Below are positions 44,984 through 52,821 of a stretch of 64,000 nucleotides of DNA, piece by piece (the stretch's first letter is position 1; each line of letters begins with the position of its first letter). This stretch comes from Breznakiella homolactica (GTDB lineage Bacteria > Spirochaetota > Spirochaetia > Treponematales > Breznakiellaceae). The DNA lies in assembly GCF_016616095.2 (NCBI RefSeq), contig NZ_CP067089.2, positions 1,860,001 to 1,924,000 on the forward strand, written 5' to 3'. The notes below the pieces were generated by a model, which did no database searches, was not told the origin of the DNA, and was given only the letters and a program-made list of their open reading frames with translations. Position numbers and translations under genes: made by a program.

Positions 44984-45593
44984 CGTCTCTGTTAATGCTT
45001 CCCCCCGGCTTTTTATCTTTTTCCACAAACATTGGTTTTAATAGATCTGTTTGTACTAATGTTTCATTTACCCATATCCGATTCTGTACTGCTTCATACC
45101 GCCGTTTCGCTTCAAATAATTCGTTCAAATATTCCTGCGACCGTCTGCGTTCTTCACTGGTTTCGCCACCTCGTATAGCGGCGATTAGTTCCCCTCGCAA
45201 ATCCCACAACTCTTCCTTATTCCGGTTGAGCCGTTCCAACGCATTATTCCGTATCTCTATCTCAAACCACAGAATGATGTCAAACCCTATCCCTAACGCC
45301 CCCTCGGGGATGCTCGTCCGTACCGGCAGGTCATAATAGTTTGCAAGCTCCCGGCACATCCCCAGCAATTCCGCAAGTCCTTCACTATTCAGTAGTTTCA
45401 ACCCGTTCCGGGCATAATCCGCGGTGCTCGCAGCCTTATAAAACGCTTCATACAGATTCGACAGCCGCAGCTCAGCTACACTTATGTCCTGTTTCTTTCG
45501 CCGTTTCCAATCAAGGTCATACAATACTAAACTAAACTCTTCTACCGTTCGCTGGATCAGACGCTGTGCTTCATACCGGTGTATTTCCCCCAT
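44961..45593 (-). CDS. Helical partner protein of the DUF4157 gene, unknown function
   Basis: 210 residues from the ATG at 45593, which overlaps the DUF4157 stop by one base (TGATG). Mostly alpha-helical with long charged segments, such as the stretch around EEFSLVLYDLDWKRRKKQD and the C-terminal SQEYLNELFEAKRRYEAVQN; coiled coil is likely. No known domain, signal peptide or membrane segment. The toxin start lies within its 3' end. Strict coupling on both sides suggests a chaperone, adaptor or the first part of the payload itself. Confidence 0.7.
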   Translation of the reverse strand: MGEIHRYEAQRLIQRTVEEFSLVLYDLDWKRRKKQDISVAELRLSNLYEAFYKAASTADYARNGLKLLNSEGLAELLGMCRELANYYDLPVRTSIPEGALGIGFDIILWFEIEIRNNALERLNRNKEELWDLRGELIAAIRGGETSEERRRSQEYLNELFEAKRRYEAVQNRIWVNETLVQTDLLKPMFVEKDKKPGGSINRDDGRTEIA

Positions 45594-46318
45594 CACACCC
45601 TCCCTTCGAGCCAATCGTCGTACCGGCACAGCAGTTCAAGGTATTCCTGTTCACTCACTTCATATTGCTGCTTTTCAAGCCACCGCTCTACTTCATCCGC
45701 AGTCAGCTGCACCAGCCGCCCCATATCCGATTTCCGAAGCCGGTACACCCTATTCCCGGCAGGAAACCGTATATACGGATCACTGTCATATTCCGCTTGC
45801 TGCTCCGCTGCTTCCGCTTCAGATTCCAGCTCTTCCACCGTACTGTGCGCCTGGATCCGTCCTTCCGTGTACTGCGCCACATGGGTCAGCTCGTGCGCCA
45901 ACAGCTTCCGCCCTTCTTCATCCCCGGGATTGTACTGGTTATTCCGGAAATAGATATCCTTGCCTATGGTCACCGCCAGCGCGTTCAACGATCGCGCTAG
46001 TTCATCCGCGTAACTGCCCGTATGCACGTGAACGTCCTCGATTTCTCCGCCGTGTTCCAGTCGGTACTCATGTACCCGTACGCTCTCCAGCGGAAACACC
46101 CGGTCTGCCTCAGAATCCCTCAGCATCCGCGGTTCCCAGCTTTGGTATTCTGCAAACGGCTGTGCTTTTTTCTCCAATATTGCTGCTTCACGGAATAGCG
46201 CGGCCTTGTTCTTTTTCAGATCTATCGCGTATTCTATGATATTCTTTACCCGGGAAAGATTGTAATGAGCATTACAGGCTCCGGCGAGACTTTGCGTATT
46301 TTCCATTGCGGGTCCCAT
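45593..46318 (-). CDS. DUF4157 (eCIS core) protein
   Basis: 241 residues. The DUF4157 domain covers about 90-165: VRVHEYRLEHGGEIEDVHVH, then SLNALAVTIGKDIYFRNNQY and KLLAHELTHVAQYTEGR, with an intact HExxH zinc-protease-type motif. This domain is a known marker of proteins loaded into extracellular contractile injection systems. The first 85 residues are helical, and the C-terminal part carries a Glu-rich helix and a WLEKQQYEVSEQEYLELL segment shared with the truncated paralog. It likely targets or processes the cargo encoded next. The start follows the 1247-residue gene by four bases. Confidence 0.82.
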   Translation of the reverse strand: MGPAMENTQSLAGACNAHYNLSRVKNIIEYAIDLKKNKAALFREAAILEKKAQPFAEYQSWEPRMLRDSEADRVFPLESVRVHEYRLEHGGEIEDVHVHTGSYADELARSLNALAVTIGKDIYFRNNQYNPGDEEGRKLLAHELTHVAQYTEGRIQAHSTVEELESEAEAAEQQAEYDSDPYIRFPAGNRVYRLRKSDMGRLVQLTADEVERWLEKQQYEVSEQEYLELLCRYDDWLEGRV

Positions 46319-46322
46319 ATCC

Positions 46323-49300
46323 TTACACCCCTTTCCGTTTCTTTAATTCTCCCAACACATCGGTACTGTATTGCTGCGCGACTTTTTTCAGGTCTACCGA
46401 ATCCTCTGTTCCCTCCGCATGTCCCACATCGTGGCTCACACTCCGGGCCAGCGCGGGCTGTTTCGCTTTCGAAAGCTCAGCCTTGTCCTGCTCGTAGTTC
46501 GCCTCGATCTTCCGCAGCCGTTCAAGTTCCCGGTCTTGTTCACCCATTCCCGTCCGCGGATGGTCCGCTCTATTCCCCGTGGTCATACCGCGTACCGTCT
46601 GTGCCGGCGCCGTGCCGCTGTTCACCCGGCGCGGTGTCCGTGTCGATGGGACCGGTACTCCGCTCCCTGTTCCTCCCGCTGTAGTTCCTGTGATTCCGCT
46701 GCCGCCGGACAGTTCCGGTCCAACTCCGCCCAGTGCCGCGCGCAGCACATTCATTTCTCCGCCGGACCCGGTAATCCCACCGGTCGGGACACTTCCGCCT
46801 GAGCTTCCGCTGCCGCCCAGGGACACAAACCGGTTATTCATTCCCGAATGTATCGAGGGGCTCGATCCAAAGCTCCGGTTTCCCAGACTTCGCAAATACA
46901 CCGAAGGCGAGGCCATCCCCGCCATACTGCTCATCGCCGGAAGGCTGCCGGCAATCGCCGCCAATCCGCTGTTCCGCCGCACCTGCTCTATATACCGGTT
47001 CAGGGTCCGTTCGCTCATGCCGCCGCTGTGGGCTATTGCCCCAGCCCGGTAGCCCGCCGTTCCCTCGGGGCTTGCCACATTGTACGCCGTGTCGTTCCGC
47101 CCTTTCAGTACCCGGCCAAGCGCCTGCCGGAGGCCTTCCACGGTCTTCCCTTCCCGGACCGCTGTCTGTACCAGGGGAGCCAACTCACTCTTATAGTACC
47201 CTTCCCGGCCTTCGGGAACCTTCATACTATTCAGCGCCGCCGCCGCGGATGCCGCTTCGGTACCGCTGTATCCGTATGTCCCGCTCAGATCTTTCTCAGT
47301 TATACCCGACAGGTCCGCCGCGCTTACTCCTGGGAGCCCCTCCCCCGATCCCTCGCCGATGATCAGGCCGGGAAGGATGGAATCAGTACTATCTCCGCCG
47401 TAAGTAAACCCGCTCCGCAGTTCCACCCCAGCGGACCGGAGCTGCACCACAGTGTCGCCGCCTTCCTGCCGCTCCTCAGCCGTCGCTCCGATGTTCCGCA
47501 CTTCCGCGATTGTTTCCAGTGTGCCCTTTTTCGCTTTCCGGTCAGCGGGCAACGTGGTCCCGGCGCTCCGGTACCGCGGACGGATCATCGCTGCAGCGGG
47601 AATCAGTCCGCTGAAACCACCCGCCGCCGGCCCGGTACTCCGGGTTCCGTTTTCCGCGGATACGATGCTTTGGCCGGTTTCGTCCGTTGCGGTCCCGCCG
47701 TTCCGGCCAAGCGGTACCGTGGTTTTGGTATCCATTCCGGGAAGCACTGGCGGAGAAGCCCGCCGGGCTTCTTCCCGCAGGATTCCACGCTTCACGTCCT
47801 GTACCGCAGCTTCCACCGCTTCCGCGCTGAGTCCGCTGGTCCGGTATTCTTCACTCCCCAGGTATGCCCGCAATCCGGTCTCATTCCCCAGATTGTACCG
47901 CACCCCCGGCAGTCCCGCCGCGGCCCGGACTGCCGCAGCTTCCGCCGCTGTGGCGCCCTTTCCGCGGCTCGCCGCTACTGCGGGTTTCATCGTTTCCAGC
48001 AATACACCAAGTACTTCTGGGGACAGTCCCTCATCTACCCGGATACTGTGCAGTATCCCCGCCATGGCTTCCGCCTCTTTCCCGGTGTAGCCGTAGTCCC
48101 GTTCAAGCACTTCACGGCCGAGACCAACTTCATCAAGTCCTTTTCCGCCAACTCCGCCGATGGTGATCTTACCGCCTTTGGATTCATTCAGGGCCGCGGT
48201 CCGCTCCAGTTCCGCTACCACCTGTTCCGCGGGGACCTCACGGATCGGTGCGGTTCCGTCCTTCGCCGCTGCTACCAGTTCCTCCGCGGGGATTTCGTAG
48301 TACACCTTCTTCTGCAGCGCCGGGTTCACCGCCGCGGGGGTTCCCGCTATCGCCGCGCTTACCACCTCTCCGACAGGCATCCCCGTACTCATCGAAATCG
48401 TGTGGTACTGGCCCAATGTCCGCGTCAGCCGTTCGTTTATTTTCTTCCGCTGTTCTTCGCTTTTTTCGGGGAGACTTCTCAACGCTTCCAGCGCCGCGCC
48501 GCTCCCGCCTTTGGGCAGAACCTTCGCTTTTTCAAGTTTCTGTATGTATTGCTCCCGGGCCTTTTCATCATAGAAGTCTACCGTTTCCGGTTCCCGGAAC
48601 ACCCCGGGGATCCCGCTCCGGTACAGCCGGATGGTTTCGTCAGCGCCCGCTGCCTGCCGGCTTTCGCCGTGCATGATTGCCCCAAGGGTTGTCTCCGCGG
48701 TTATCACCCGGTCAATACCGCCGCCGGCAGAGCCGGTAAGGACAGCCCCCACGGTCCCGGCCATTTCAGCCTTGCTGACACCGCTCCCGGCGTAGTAGCC
48801 CCAGTTCGCGTATATGCTTCCCAGAATTCCCCGGTACAGTGCTTCCTGCCCTTCGGGCATTCCATGCCTCAGAATTTCCCCGGCTTCTTCTTCGGTTATA
48901 TTCAAAGCACGGGCGTCCGCGTCCCGGCGTATATCCAGCGGAACCCCGATCACACCCCGTTCTAACACCGCCGTTGCTGAGCCGAAGCCGGCTGCAGCTC
49001 GGATCAGCCGTTCCACCCGCAGGCCGGCAATTTCCCCGGCCGCCGCCGCGGTCTGTTCTATTTCCCGGGCCCGGAGTTCCGCCGCCCGCTCACGGTCAAC
49101 CGCCGCCAGATCAGCCGCCGCCAGATCACCCAGTACTTCCCGGTAGGCCGCAAGCCGGGCCTCATTGGCGCCGGCTATGCCGCTTATCCTGTCGGCCCCG
49201 AGGCGATCCAGTTCCGCCCGAATCTCGGCGGCCATTCCTTCGGTATCAGATTCCAGCCGGCCGTATTCTTCTCCGGTCTCGGTCAGGTATATCAGCTCCG

Positions 49301-50066
49301 CGGCGTTCAGCAGCAGTTCCCCGGGATCGTACAGGATTGCCCGGTCTCCGTCCTTGAATATCCGGATTACCGCTTCAATCTTTTTAGCATCATCCGAAAA
49401 ACCTTTGCCTTCCTGCACCCGCACCCACATTCCGTTCCCGTCGAACGCCCCGTACCAGCCGTCTTTCTTTACTTCACCGTTGGGGTTGTACCCCTGCGTC
49501 CAGTCTATCCCGCTTTCATCCTGCAGCGCGTCAAACCGGTATTTTGCCTTCCTCCGGTCGTAGGTCTCGCTGACGCTTCCGTCGCTGTACAGGTAGAGCG
49601 GTATGGTAGTTCCATCGGCGGGACTGTCATCAGCCGCCCCGGACCGGGAAGCGCCCTGGTAGGTCAGCGGCAGATAATCTTCATACTGAAGACCCGCCAG
49701 TTCCATTTCCCCTTTGCTGATCTGTGTCAGGCTTCCGGTGGTTCCCATGTATGTCCACAGTACCCGCTGGTATCCGTGGCCCTTTACCACTTCCTTTACG
49801 AATTGGTCCACCGCCTCTTCGTCCAGCCGGTTTCCTTCAAAAAATTCCGCGTCTATATTGATGTACGCCGCGTCCGCCGTCCGCAGACCCGCCGCCACAC
49901 TGTGTTCCTCACAAAGTTCCCGCGCCTGTTCCCGCAGCGCGGCCTGTTCATCCGGGTCAGCTCCCCGAGCTTTCGCGTCTCCGTACGCTCCAAGGGTTTC
50001 TTCTATCCTGTTCGTTATCTCCGTATACCGGTTATCCCCTAAATACCAGCCGAGTTCCCGTACCAT
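46323..50066 (-). CDS. Large Ala/Gly-rich eCIS-associated protein with an internal repeat, unknown function
   Basis: 1247 residues, not recognised. No signal peptide or clear membrane helices. A domain of about 110 residues is present twice (about 651-762 and 925-1035): DYGYTGKEAEAMAGILHSIR versus TYGYSGTEAASAAAALNSMK, then VRYNLGNETGLRAYL versus TAYNVASPEGTAGYR. Residues 90-260 form an N-terminal globular part (VLWTYMGTTGSLTQISKGEM), residues 290-350 a probable coiled coil, and 1040-1180 a Gly/Ser/Thr-rich region. Position, just before the DUF4157 cassette, fits a very large payload, an adaptor or a tail-fibre-like part. It has a strong AAGGGGGAA ribosome site. Confidence 0.75.
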   Translation of the reverse strand: MVRELGWYLGDNRYTEITNRIEETLGAYGDAKARGADPDEQAALREQARELCEEHSVAAGLRTADAAYINIDAEFFEGNRLDEEAVDQFVKEVVKGHGYQRVLWTYMGTTGSLTQISKGEMELAGLQYEDYLPLTYQGASRSGAADDSPADGTTIPLYLYSDGSVSETYDRRKAKYRFDALQDESGIDWTQGYNPNGEVKKDGWYGAFDGNGMWVRVQEGKGFSDDAKKIEAVIRIFKDGDRAILYDPGELLLNAAELIYLTETGEEYGRLESDTEGMAAEIRAELDRLGADRISGIAGANEARLAAYREVLGDLAAADLAAVDRERAAELRAREIEQTAAAAGEIAGLRVERLIRAAAGFGSATAVLERGVIGVPLDIRRDADARALNITEEEAGEILRHGMPEGQEALYRGILGSIYANWGYYAGSGVSKAEMAGTVGAVLTGSAGGGIDRVITAETTLGAIMHGESRQAAGADETIRLYRSGIPGVFREPETVDFYDEKAREQYIQKLEKAKVLPKGGSGAALEALRSLPEKSEEQRKKINERLTRTLGQYHTISMSTGMPVGEVVSAAIAGTPAAVNPALQKKVYYEIPAEELVAAAKDGTAPIREVPAEQVVAELERTAALNESKGGKITIGGVGGKGLDEVGLGREVLERDYGYTGKEAEAMAGILHSIRVDEGLSPEVLGVLLETMKPAVAASRGKGATAAEAAAVRAAAGLPGVRYNLGNETGLRAYLGSEEYRTSGLSAEAVEAAVQDVKRGILREEARRASPPVLPGMDTKTTVPLGRNGGTATDETGQSIVSAENGTRSTGPAAGGFSGLIPAAAMIRPRYRSAGTTLPADRKAKKGTLETIAEVRNIGATAEERQEGGDTVVQLRSAGVELRSGFTYGGDSTDSILPGLIIGEGSGEGLPGVSAADLSGITEKDLSGTYGYSGTEAASAAAALNSMKVPEGREGYYKSELAPLVQTAVREGKTVEGLRQALGRVLKGRNDTAYNVASPEGTAGYRAGAIAHSGGMSERTLNRYIEQVRRNSGLAAIAGSLPAMSSMAGMASPSVYLRSLGNRSFGSSPSIHSGMNNRFVSLGGSGSSGGSVPTGGITGSGGEMNVLRAALGGVGPELSGGSGITGTTAGGTGSGVPVPSTRTPRRVNSGTAPAQTVRGMTTGNRADHPRTGMGEQDRELERLRKIEANYEQDKAELSKAKQPALARSVSHDVGHAEGTEDSVDLKKVAQQYSTDVLGELKKRKGV

Positions 50067-50127
50067 TGTTTCCCCCTTATCTTTTTCACTTCACCGTTTT
50101 TTATTCATGCCTTTTCCGAAACGGGTT

Positions 50128-50340
50128 CTACTCCCCGTCCCTTGCCGCAAGCAGCTGCTCCAGCTGCGTCATCGTATCCCGGTCCCGCTGAGCCTTCTGC
50201 TCCCGGTGGATCCGGTCGATCTGTTCAAGCCACGTCTTCCGCTCACTTCCGCTCATCCCCAGTATGGATTCACGCTCCCAGTGAAAGTAATACGCCAGAT
50301 CCGCCGCCTCACGGTATATCGCTCCCCGCGGGCGGCTTAT
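50128..50340 (-). CDS. Small eCIS protein, DUF6760-like, with an apparent ATA start
   Basis: 70 codons. The product contains IYREAADLAYYFHWERESIL and ERKTWLEQIDRIHREQ, closely resembling the tiny DUF6760-type proteins often found in phage-tail-like and eCIS loci. No ATG, GTG or TTG occurs in frame before this conserved part: the frame opens after a TGA, and the best-placed codon is ATA at 50340, which overlaps the preceding TAA stop (ATAA) behind GGGGGAAGC. A CTG at about 50370 is an alternative. Either the gene uses a rare start, or an ATG was lost by a one-base change. Confidence 0.6.
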   Translation of the reverse strand: MSRPRGAIYREAADLAYYFHWERESILGMSGSERKTWLEQIDRIHREQKAQRDRDTMTQLEQLLAARDGE

Positions 50341-50708
50341 GCTTCCCCCAGTTCGGTCAGCGCTCCCCAGTATTCATTCCCGCATACTTCACACTTGAGC
50401 GGTATCTTCTTTATTACCTGGTGGTTCACCTGGTGCATGAAGTCTACCAGAAAGGCAAAGTCCGCCGAGCTCAGGCCCTCTATAGTTTTCCTGGTGATCA
50501 TTTTTTCCTGGCCCAGTTCCGTGATGACCTTGCTCAGCAGCACCACGTAGAACGCTCCGCTCCCCCGCTGAACCTGACTGTCCCGTTCTATCAGCACCAG
50601 ATCCTTAACCTGAATCAGCCGCATGGTCCCGGTGACCTTCCGGCCGGCTTCCGTCCTGATTCCGGTTCCCTTGGGCAGGGTAAATCTAAAACTCGTCCGT
50701 ATGTTCAT
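50337..50708 (-). CDS. T4 baseplate/tail-assembly-like small protein with a CxxC zinc motif
   Basis: 123 residues. It resembles the gp26-like small proteins in phage and eCIS loci: an N-terminal beta part (FRFTLPKGTGIRTEAGRKVT), then RGSGAFYVVLLSKVITELG, a helical segment IEGLSSADFAFLVDFMHQVN, and a C-terminal CEVCGNEYWG zinc-ribbon half. The plus-strand gene at 61225 has the same plan (tail end CPECGTRS), so the locus holds two versions, one for each operon. Likely a baseplate or assembly-chaperone role. Overlaps the ATA of the next small gene. Confidence 0.7.
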   Translation of the reverse strand: MNIRTSFRFTLPKGTGIRTEAGRKVTGTMRLIQVKDLVLIERDSQVQRGSGAFYVVLLSKVITELGQEKMITRKTIEGLSSADFAFLVDFMHQVNHQVIKKIPLKCEVCGNEYWGALTELGEA

Positions 50709-50720
50709 GGATCCGCTCCC

Positions 50721-51185
50721 TTACAATTCGAGGTTTGAAAAACGGCCGCTGTCCCCGCCGGCTTTGGGGCTTTCTCCGGAAGATTCTTCCGGATCGGCCG
50801 CCGGACCCGGCGCTCCCGGGGATTCCGGCCGCAGAGATGGCGGCGCTGTCTCGTTCTCAAAGGCCCCGTCGTCATATCGCATACTTCCCCGGTCCGGCGC
50901 GGCGGTTCCGCCCATCCGGTCGGTCAGCAGAACCCGCCGGTCCCCGGCCTGGACGTATACCAGATCGGCTTCGGTGGTAAAAAACTCCAGTTCGGGAAAC
51001 TGGTAATTCCGTTTTAAATACTGAATCGCCTGGGCGCAGTTTTTAAGGTCCGGTTTATCCATTCCGGCGGTCTGCTGGCTTGGGGCCTTTCCCTGGGCCA
51101 GCAGCAGTGCCAGGGCATCCGCCAGGGTTTCCCGGGGCATCCCGTCGACGGCTGCCCGGATTTCCTCTTCCCGTGGTATTCCCAT
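50721..51185 (-). CDS. Hypothetical eCIS-operon protein
   Basis: 154 residues, not recognised. The N-terminal half is structured (IRAAVDGMPRETLADALALL; AQAIQYLKRNYQFPELEFFT). The C-terminal 60 residues are Pro/Ser/Gly/Glu-rich and probably disordered (RPESPGAPGPAADPEESSGE). No signal peptide. It lies between the pentapeptide-like gene and the gp26-like gene, all closely spaced, so it is likely a structural or assembly factor of the particle. Confidence 0.7.
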   Translation of the reverse strand: MGIPREEEIRAAVDGMPRETLADALALLLAQGKAPSQQTAGMDKPDLKNCAQAIQYLKRNYQFPELEFFTTEADLVYVQAGDRRVLLTDRMGGTAAPDRGSMRYDDGAFENETAPPSLRPESPGAPGPAADPEESSGESPKAGGDSGRFSNLEL

Positions 51186-51195
51186 ATCGTCCTTC

Positions 51196-51894
51196 TTATA
51201 TAAACCGGGCTAACAGGCCCGACGCTTCGTTTCTCGATTTGATCGGCATGGGACTGATCCGGCCGCCCCGGAGTCCGAGTCCCGCCACGTTGGAACAGTC
51301 CATATCGTCCCCGATTTCCCCTGAGCAGTAAATAAATGCGCAGGAATCAAGGGCTGCCCCCCGCAGGGGAAACCCTTCAAACCGGCAGTTGTAAAACAGG
51401 CAGTTCCGGATTGTACCGCCGCTGAAGCCGTTCATCCCGCTGCCGTAGCTGATACTAAAGCCGCTGTGGGCGATAACGGTATTTTCTATTGCCGCGTCCA
51501 GAGCTTCAAAATCCGCGAAGGTTGAACCGCTTATCCGGCATCCCAGAAATTCCGCCCGCTGCAGACAGAGGTTTTTAAATATACTCTCCGAGACGGAACA
51601 TCCCTGCCACCGGCTTCTGATAAGTGTCAGTCCGTCCAGGGTGGCGGTACGGATGGCGGTATCGGTGAAGCGGGCGCGCATAAAACTTGACCGGTAGAAA
51701 AAACTCTTTGCAATGCGTGTTCCCTCAAACCGGATATCATTGGCGTGGAGATCCCGGAGCTCAACCTCATTCCAGAGACTGGGCCCTGCGGCAAGACCGC
51801 TGAGGTCGCATTCCACAATCTGGCAGTCCCTGAGTTCTCCCTTGAGGATTTCCTGTTCAATAAGCATCCGGTTTGACCGTCCGTAAAAACCCAC
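51196..51894 (-). CDS. Pentapeptide-repeat-like protein
   Basis: 232 residues with a repeated A(D/N)LxX-like pattern, irregular in places: CQIVECDLSGLAAG, LHANDIRFEGTRIAKSFFYR, SFMRARFTDTAIRTATLDGL, LCLQRAEFLGCRISGSTFAD, IRNCLFYNCRFEGFPLRGAA. A right-handed quadrilateral beta-helix is expected. Start is GTG at 51894, chosen because GGGAGGAA lies five bases before it; an ATG at 51867 would be alternative. In an injection-system locus a beta-helix could be part of a spike, fibre or baseplate, or a protective DNA-mimic. Not decided. Confidence 0.72.
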   Translation of the reverse strand: MGFYGRSNRMLIEQEILKGELRDCQIVECDLSGLAAGPSLWNEVELRDLHANDIRFEGTRIAKSFFYRSSFMRARFTDTAIRTATLDGLTLIRSRWQGCSVSESIFKNLCLQRAEFLGCRISGSTFADFEALDAAIENTVIAHSGFSISYGSGMNGFSGGTIRNCLFYNCRFEGFPLRGAALDSCAFIYCSGEIGDDMDCSNVAGLGLRGGRISPMPIKSRNEASGLLARFI

Positions 51895-51911
51895 TGTTCC
51901 TCCCGGGGAAT

Positions 51912-52319
51912 TTAATCCCAGCGCCGCACGGTTATCCGCAGGTTTTCCTTGGTGTCCTGCTCTTCCTGCACAACGCTGTAGCCCATGCCGCGGATTTTAT
52001 CCATCACCGTTTCATACGCGTACTGCCGGGTAATCCGGTTCATGATCTCTTCCTGTTTCTGGCCGGTAAAGGTTTCAATGGCCCACCAGTCCGCCGCAAC
52101 TTCGTATCCCTTATCCTTCTGCCGGATTCCTATGCTGTAGGAACTGCCGGTTTTTATCTCCATGATGCAGTCTTCGATTATCTCATTTTTGCCGTATCCC
52201 TTAAGGGTAATGGTCTGGCCTTGTTCCGCCTCGTTGTATTGAATACCCAGAACCGTCAGAGCCTGCTTGAGCATGGCAAGGTCTTTTATCTGTGTATCCA
52301 CCTTCGCTATATGGGACAT
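51912..52319 (-). CDS. DUF1257 (Ycf35-like) protein
   Basis: 135 residues. SHIAKVDTQIKDLAMLKQAL at the N-terminus and ITRQYAYETVMDKIRGMGY at the C-terminus are typical of the DUF1257/Ycf35 family. Function of the family is unknown. A DUF2997 gene, its usual genomic partner, lies in the opposite operon at 61022. The ribosome site is GGAGG, eight bases before the ATG. Its presence within a contractile injection operon suggests a role in assembly or regulation of the particle. Confidence 0.82.
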   Translation of the reverse strand: MSHIAKVDTQIKDLAMLKQALTVLGIQYNEAEQGQTITLKGYGKNEIIEDCIMEIKTGSSYSIGIRQKDKGYEVAADWWAIETFTGQKQEEIMNRITRQYAYETVMDKIRGMGYSVVQEEQDTKENLRITVRRWD

Positions 52320-52340
52320 GGGGTCCTCCTTTTTCGGTAC

Positions 52341-52790
52341 TTAGCTTGACGCCGCCGCTTCCTTGAGACGTTCTCCGGTCTTGATTCTGATATACGCGGT
52401 GCTGCCAATCTTATAATCCAGTTCCTCTATCTGACACCGGAAGAAATCACCGAACATTTCGATTATTTTGAACTTACCGATTATCTTCTGGAATTCCGCG
52501 TCCTCCGCGATGGATTCGGTGACACCTACCTCAATGCCCGTTTTGTCCGCGCCGGTCCGCACGAGAAAAAACCGCTGGACGCCGTTAACTTCCGAGACCT
52601 CTATAATCCGGTATACCGTATACACCGGCTCGTATTCCTGTACCTGCTTCGCTACCACCACCGCCCGGGGCAGGGGCGCAATTTCCAGGAGCACCAGGGG
52701 GTCCTGAATAATTATTTCAGCCTCCGGAGGGTCGCTCGCGCACGCGGTGAGAAGAATGACCAAGAGTCCGGGGATAAGCAGTTTTTTCAT
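52341..52790 (-). CDS. Small lipoprotein in the eCIS operon
   Basis: 149 residues. A short signal peptide ends in the lipobox LLTAC, giving Cys17. The mature protein is a beta-rich domain with MFGDFFRCQIEELDYKIGST and IPLVLLEIAPLP-like strands. Not recognised further. An envelope lipoprotein in a cytoplasmic-particle operon is unusual, and it follows the exported 463-residue protein, so the two probably work together in the periplasm or at the outer membrane. Confidence 0.8.
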   Translation of the reverse strand: MKKLLIPGLLVILLTACASDPPEAEIIIQDPLVLLEIAPLPRAVVVAKQVQEYEPVYTVYRIIEVSEVNGVQRFFLVRTGADKTGIEVGVTESIAEDAEFQKIIGKFKIIEMFGDFFRCQIEELDYKIGSTAYIRIKTGERLKEAAASS

Positions 52791-52821
52791 CGAACCTCCC
52801 TGATTTCAGCGGACCCGGGAT

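Noticed and set aside
46848..48965. 705-codon ORF antisense to the 1247-residue gene
   Set aside because: Low-complexity Arg/Pro/Ser product with no start signal. The minus-strand gene has a strong ribosome site and sits in a coherent operon.
46323..50066. Tape-measure protein call for the 1247-residue gene
   Set aside because: Size would allow it, but there are no hydrophobic segments or long uninterrupted helices, and it lies at the cargo end of the operon. Left as unknown.
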